Shown here: positions 62,441 through 64,000 of the stretch, one piece after another
Numbering within the stretch: position 1 is the first letter of the stretch
How the letters are laid out: each line of letters begins with the position of its first letter
Assembly (NCBI GenBank): GCA_007751255.1
Contig: CP036296.1
Span: forward strand, 1,798,001-1,862,000
DNA: 64,000 bases
Source: Engelhardtia mirabilis
Lineage (GTDB): Bacteria; Planctomycetota; UBA1135; GCA-002686595
Direction: 5' to 3'
Made by a program: the position numbers and the translations under genes
Notes under the pieces: generated by a model
What the model was told of the DNA's origin: nothing
Seen by the model: the letters and a program-made list of their open reading frames with translations, nothing else
The model's database searches: none

Positions 62441-64000
62441 TCAGGGCGCGAACGGCGCTTCCAGCGCGTTGCTGAACTCGATCCCTAGACCACCGAACAC
62501 GACGACGGCGTGGACGCCCTGCAAGGCGATGGTCAAGCCCACCAGCTCGGGTGCGTTCGGCACCGGGATCGCGAAGTCGACGGTGCCCCCGGAGGTCGCC
62601 ACGGAAGCCGCGGAGACGGGCGCCGGGGCGAAGGCCAGCAGCAACTCACCGATGCCCGGCAAGACGGAGCCGCAGCCGTTGCCATCCAATCCGAGTTGGC
62701 CGGCGTAGAGGACCGCGAGGCCGGTGCCGGTCTGGGTCGGCTGCAACGCGAACTGGGCAACCTGGCCGATCGCGAGGCACGGCGAGCTGGCGCTCAGTTG
62801 CGCCGGGTTGCCGCTGCAGCCCGCGATCGCGGTGAACGGGCCCGGTCCGGGGCAGCCCCACTGGGCGAGGAAACTGCTGCCGGTCGGCGACTGGCCGAAG
62901 GAGCCGGCGCAGATCAGCTGCGCGGCGGCGCCGCTGCCATCGTCCCACGAAGCCATGGCGGTGACCCCCGAGCCGAGCCCCGCACCCAGGGGCGACCAGG
63001 TGCTGCCGTCCCACTTCGCGACGCCGCCGGCGGGGACACCTCCGGCAATGTTGAACACGCCGCCGGCGTAGAGCGCGGGCCCCGAGCCGCTCCCGTCGTC
63101 GTGGACGACCAGGGATTGGACGTACGGCGCGGTGGGCGAAGTGATGTCCATGCCGCTACCCAAGGTCGACCAGGAAGTGCCATCCCAGGCGGCGATGTGG
63201 GCAGCGGGCAGTCCATCGACGCTCGTGAAGCGGCCGCCCACGATCAGGGCCGGGCCCGGTCCGCTGCCATCGTCGAAGACGTCCAAGGCGAGCACGATGT
63301 CGTTGGTGCCTGCACCCAAGGCGGACCAGGACGATCCATCCCACTTCGCGATGCCGCCGGTGGGTTGGCCCGCGATGCCCGTGACGGAACCGCCCGCGTA
63401 CAGGGCGGGGCCTGCTCCGCTACCGTCGTCGAAGACTCCCAGGTCCAAGATGCCGAGGAAGTCCGTGGTCAGGCCACTGCCCACCTGTGACCAGCTCGAG
63501 CCGTCCCATTTCGCCACGCGAAGAGCGGGCGTCGCGCCGGAGAACTGGAATGCGCCAGCGGCGTACAGTTGGGCTCCAGCACCGCTGCCGTCGTCGAAGG
63601 AAGTCAGCGAGTTGACCTTCCCACTGAGTCCCTCACCCATCGGCGACCAGGTCGAGCCGTCCCACTTGGCGACGCGAAGCGCCGGGTTGCCGCCGGCGGT
63701 GGTGAAGTTGCCTCCGGCGTACAGGGCAGGACCGGAGCCACTCCCGTCGTCGAAGACGTGGAGCGCATAGGTCGCGAAGTTCGTGCCGCCGCCGACCGGC
63801 GTCCATTGGCTTCCGTCCCACTTGGCGATCGACTGCGCGGTGATGCCTCCCAGGTAGAGGAAGCCGCCGGAGGCGTAGAGGGCCGGGCCCGATCCACTCC
63901 CGTCGTCGAAGATGGCGACGTCCTGGATGTAGGCGTTCGGCCCGTCGCCCAGACCCGACCAGTGGGCACCGTCCCAGATGGCGATGCGGCGACACCAGAT
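62441..64000 (-). CDS. Secreted FDDGSG/WDGSSW-repeat protein (N-terminus off the right edge)
   Basis: At least 519 residues; the frame stays open to 64000, so the ATG at 63640 is internal. About seven repeats of 50-58 residues are visible, each like (I/V)AKWDGSSWS-LG-G ... V-DDGSG-GPALYAGG-F--AGG-PA. The blocks begin with AIWDGAHW, AKWDGSQW, AKWDGSTW, AKWDGSSW, AKWDGSSW, AAWDGTSW and AKWDGSTW. This pattern suggests a beta-propeller. The final 120 residues leave the repeat (LAQWGCPGPGPFTAIAGCSGNP) and form the beta-rich domain ending APELVGLTIALQGV ... FSNALEAPFAP, shared with other secreted proteins here. Probably exported; function unknown. Confidence 0.85.
   Translation of the reverse strand: MWCRRIAIWDGAHWSGLGDGPNAYIQDVAIFDDGSGSGPALYASGGFLYLGGITAQSIAKWDGSQWTPVGGGTNFATYALHVFDDGSGSGPALYAGGNFTTAGGNPALRVAKWDGSTWSPMGEGLSGKVNSLTSFDDGSGAGAQLYAAGAFQFSGATPALRVAKWDGSSWSQVGSGLTTDFLGILDLGVFDDGSGAGPALYAGGSVTGIAGQPTGGIAKWDGSSWSALGAGTNDIVLALDVFDDGSGPGPALIVGGRFTSVDGLPAAHIAAWDGTSWSTLGSGMDITSPTAPYVQSLVVHDDGSGSGPALYAGGVFNIAGGVPAGGVAKWDGSTWSPLGAGLGSGVTAMASWDDGSGAAAQLICAGSFGQSPTGSSFLAQWGCPGPGPFTAIAGCSGNPAQLSASSPCLAIGQVAQFALQPTQTGTGLAVLYAGQLGLDGNGCGSVLPGIGELLLAFAPAPVSAASVATSGGTVDFAIPVPNAPELVGLTIALQGVHAVVVFGGLGIEFSNALEAPFAP

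Noticed and set aside
63640..63640. ATG at 63640 as the start of the repeat protein
   Set aside because: The frame stays open to the window edge and encodes two further repeat units upstream, so this Met is internal.

Overview
The window is strongly G+C-rich and gene-dense on both strands. It looks like a chromosomal segment of a Planctomycetota-type bacterium. That placement is an inference from three kinds of gene: an alternative complex III (ACIII) plus caa3-type oxidase locus, secreted beta-helix and WDG/FDDGSG-repeat proteins sharing one C-terminal domain, and a Ser/Thr kinase-TPR protein with a Thr-type sulfatase-like lipoprotein. No rRNA or other phylogenetic marker is present to prove it.

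Layout. 1-1.7 kb: one end of an IS21-family element (istA runs off the left edge), then an orphan coiled-coil lipoprotein and tRNA-Gly(CCC). 3.5-5.6 kb: a RegB/RegA (PrrBA/ActSR)-type redox two-component pair. 5.6-20.1 kb: a long plus-strand respiratory locus, actA-actB-actC-actDE(fused)-actF-small membrane protein-sco-coxB-coxA-coxC-coxD, then a second subunit-III-like gene. Two copies of a GCGAC-N5-GCCGC palindrome, the published RegA/PrrA half-site arrangement, precede actA. The simplest model is that RegB senses the quinone pool and RegA controls a quinol-to-oxygen chain (ACIII to cytochrome c to A2-type caa3 oxidase). 20.3-24 kb: a membrane LuxR-type regulator, a DUF2231-like protein and typA/bipA.

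24-41.7 kb: mostly minus-strand accessory genes. These are two secreted beta-helix proteins, a Ser/Thr kinase with TPRs, a redoxin lipoprotein, a gluzincin-like lipoprotein, two tandem B12-binding radical SAM paralogues, a translationally coupled three-gene operon (unknown, PPIase-like lipoprotein, degenerate peptidase) and a divergent SurA/PpiC-like protein. A repeat-rich patch at 32.8-33.2 kb carries a 10-bp tandem array, a 136-bp direct repeat and a perfect 31-bp inverted repeat. It supplies the last codons of one radical SAM gene.

41.8-56.5 kb: housekeeping genes. They include an MsbA-like ABC exporter, ispD-ispF, ruvC, a NucS-like protein lacking obvious catalytic residues, a GT2 glycosyltransferase with a duplicated LpxB-N-like membrane protein, a ComEA-like (HhH)2 protein, nadC-HATPase-vanZ, purB, a TIM-barrel epimerase-like protein, a DHH phosphoesterase, thiD and tRNA-Gly(GCC). 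56.7-64 kb: a sulfatase-like lipoprotein, a TonB-dependent receptor, a 7Fe-type ferredoxin, and a secreted repeat protein that runs off the right edge.

Many genes overlap by 4 bp (ATGA/GTGA). Several start codons lie only 6-9 nt after a TANNNT hexamer, suggesting leaderless transcription. No CRISPR array, prophage, replication origin or defence system was recognised.
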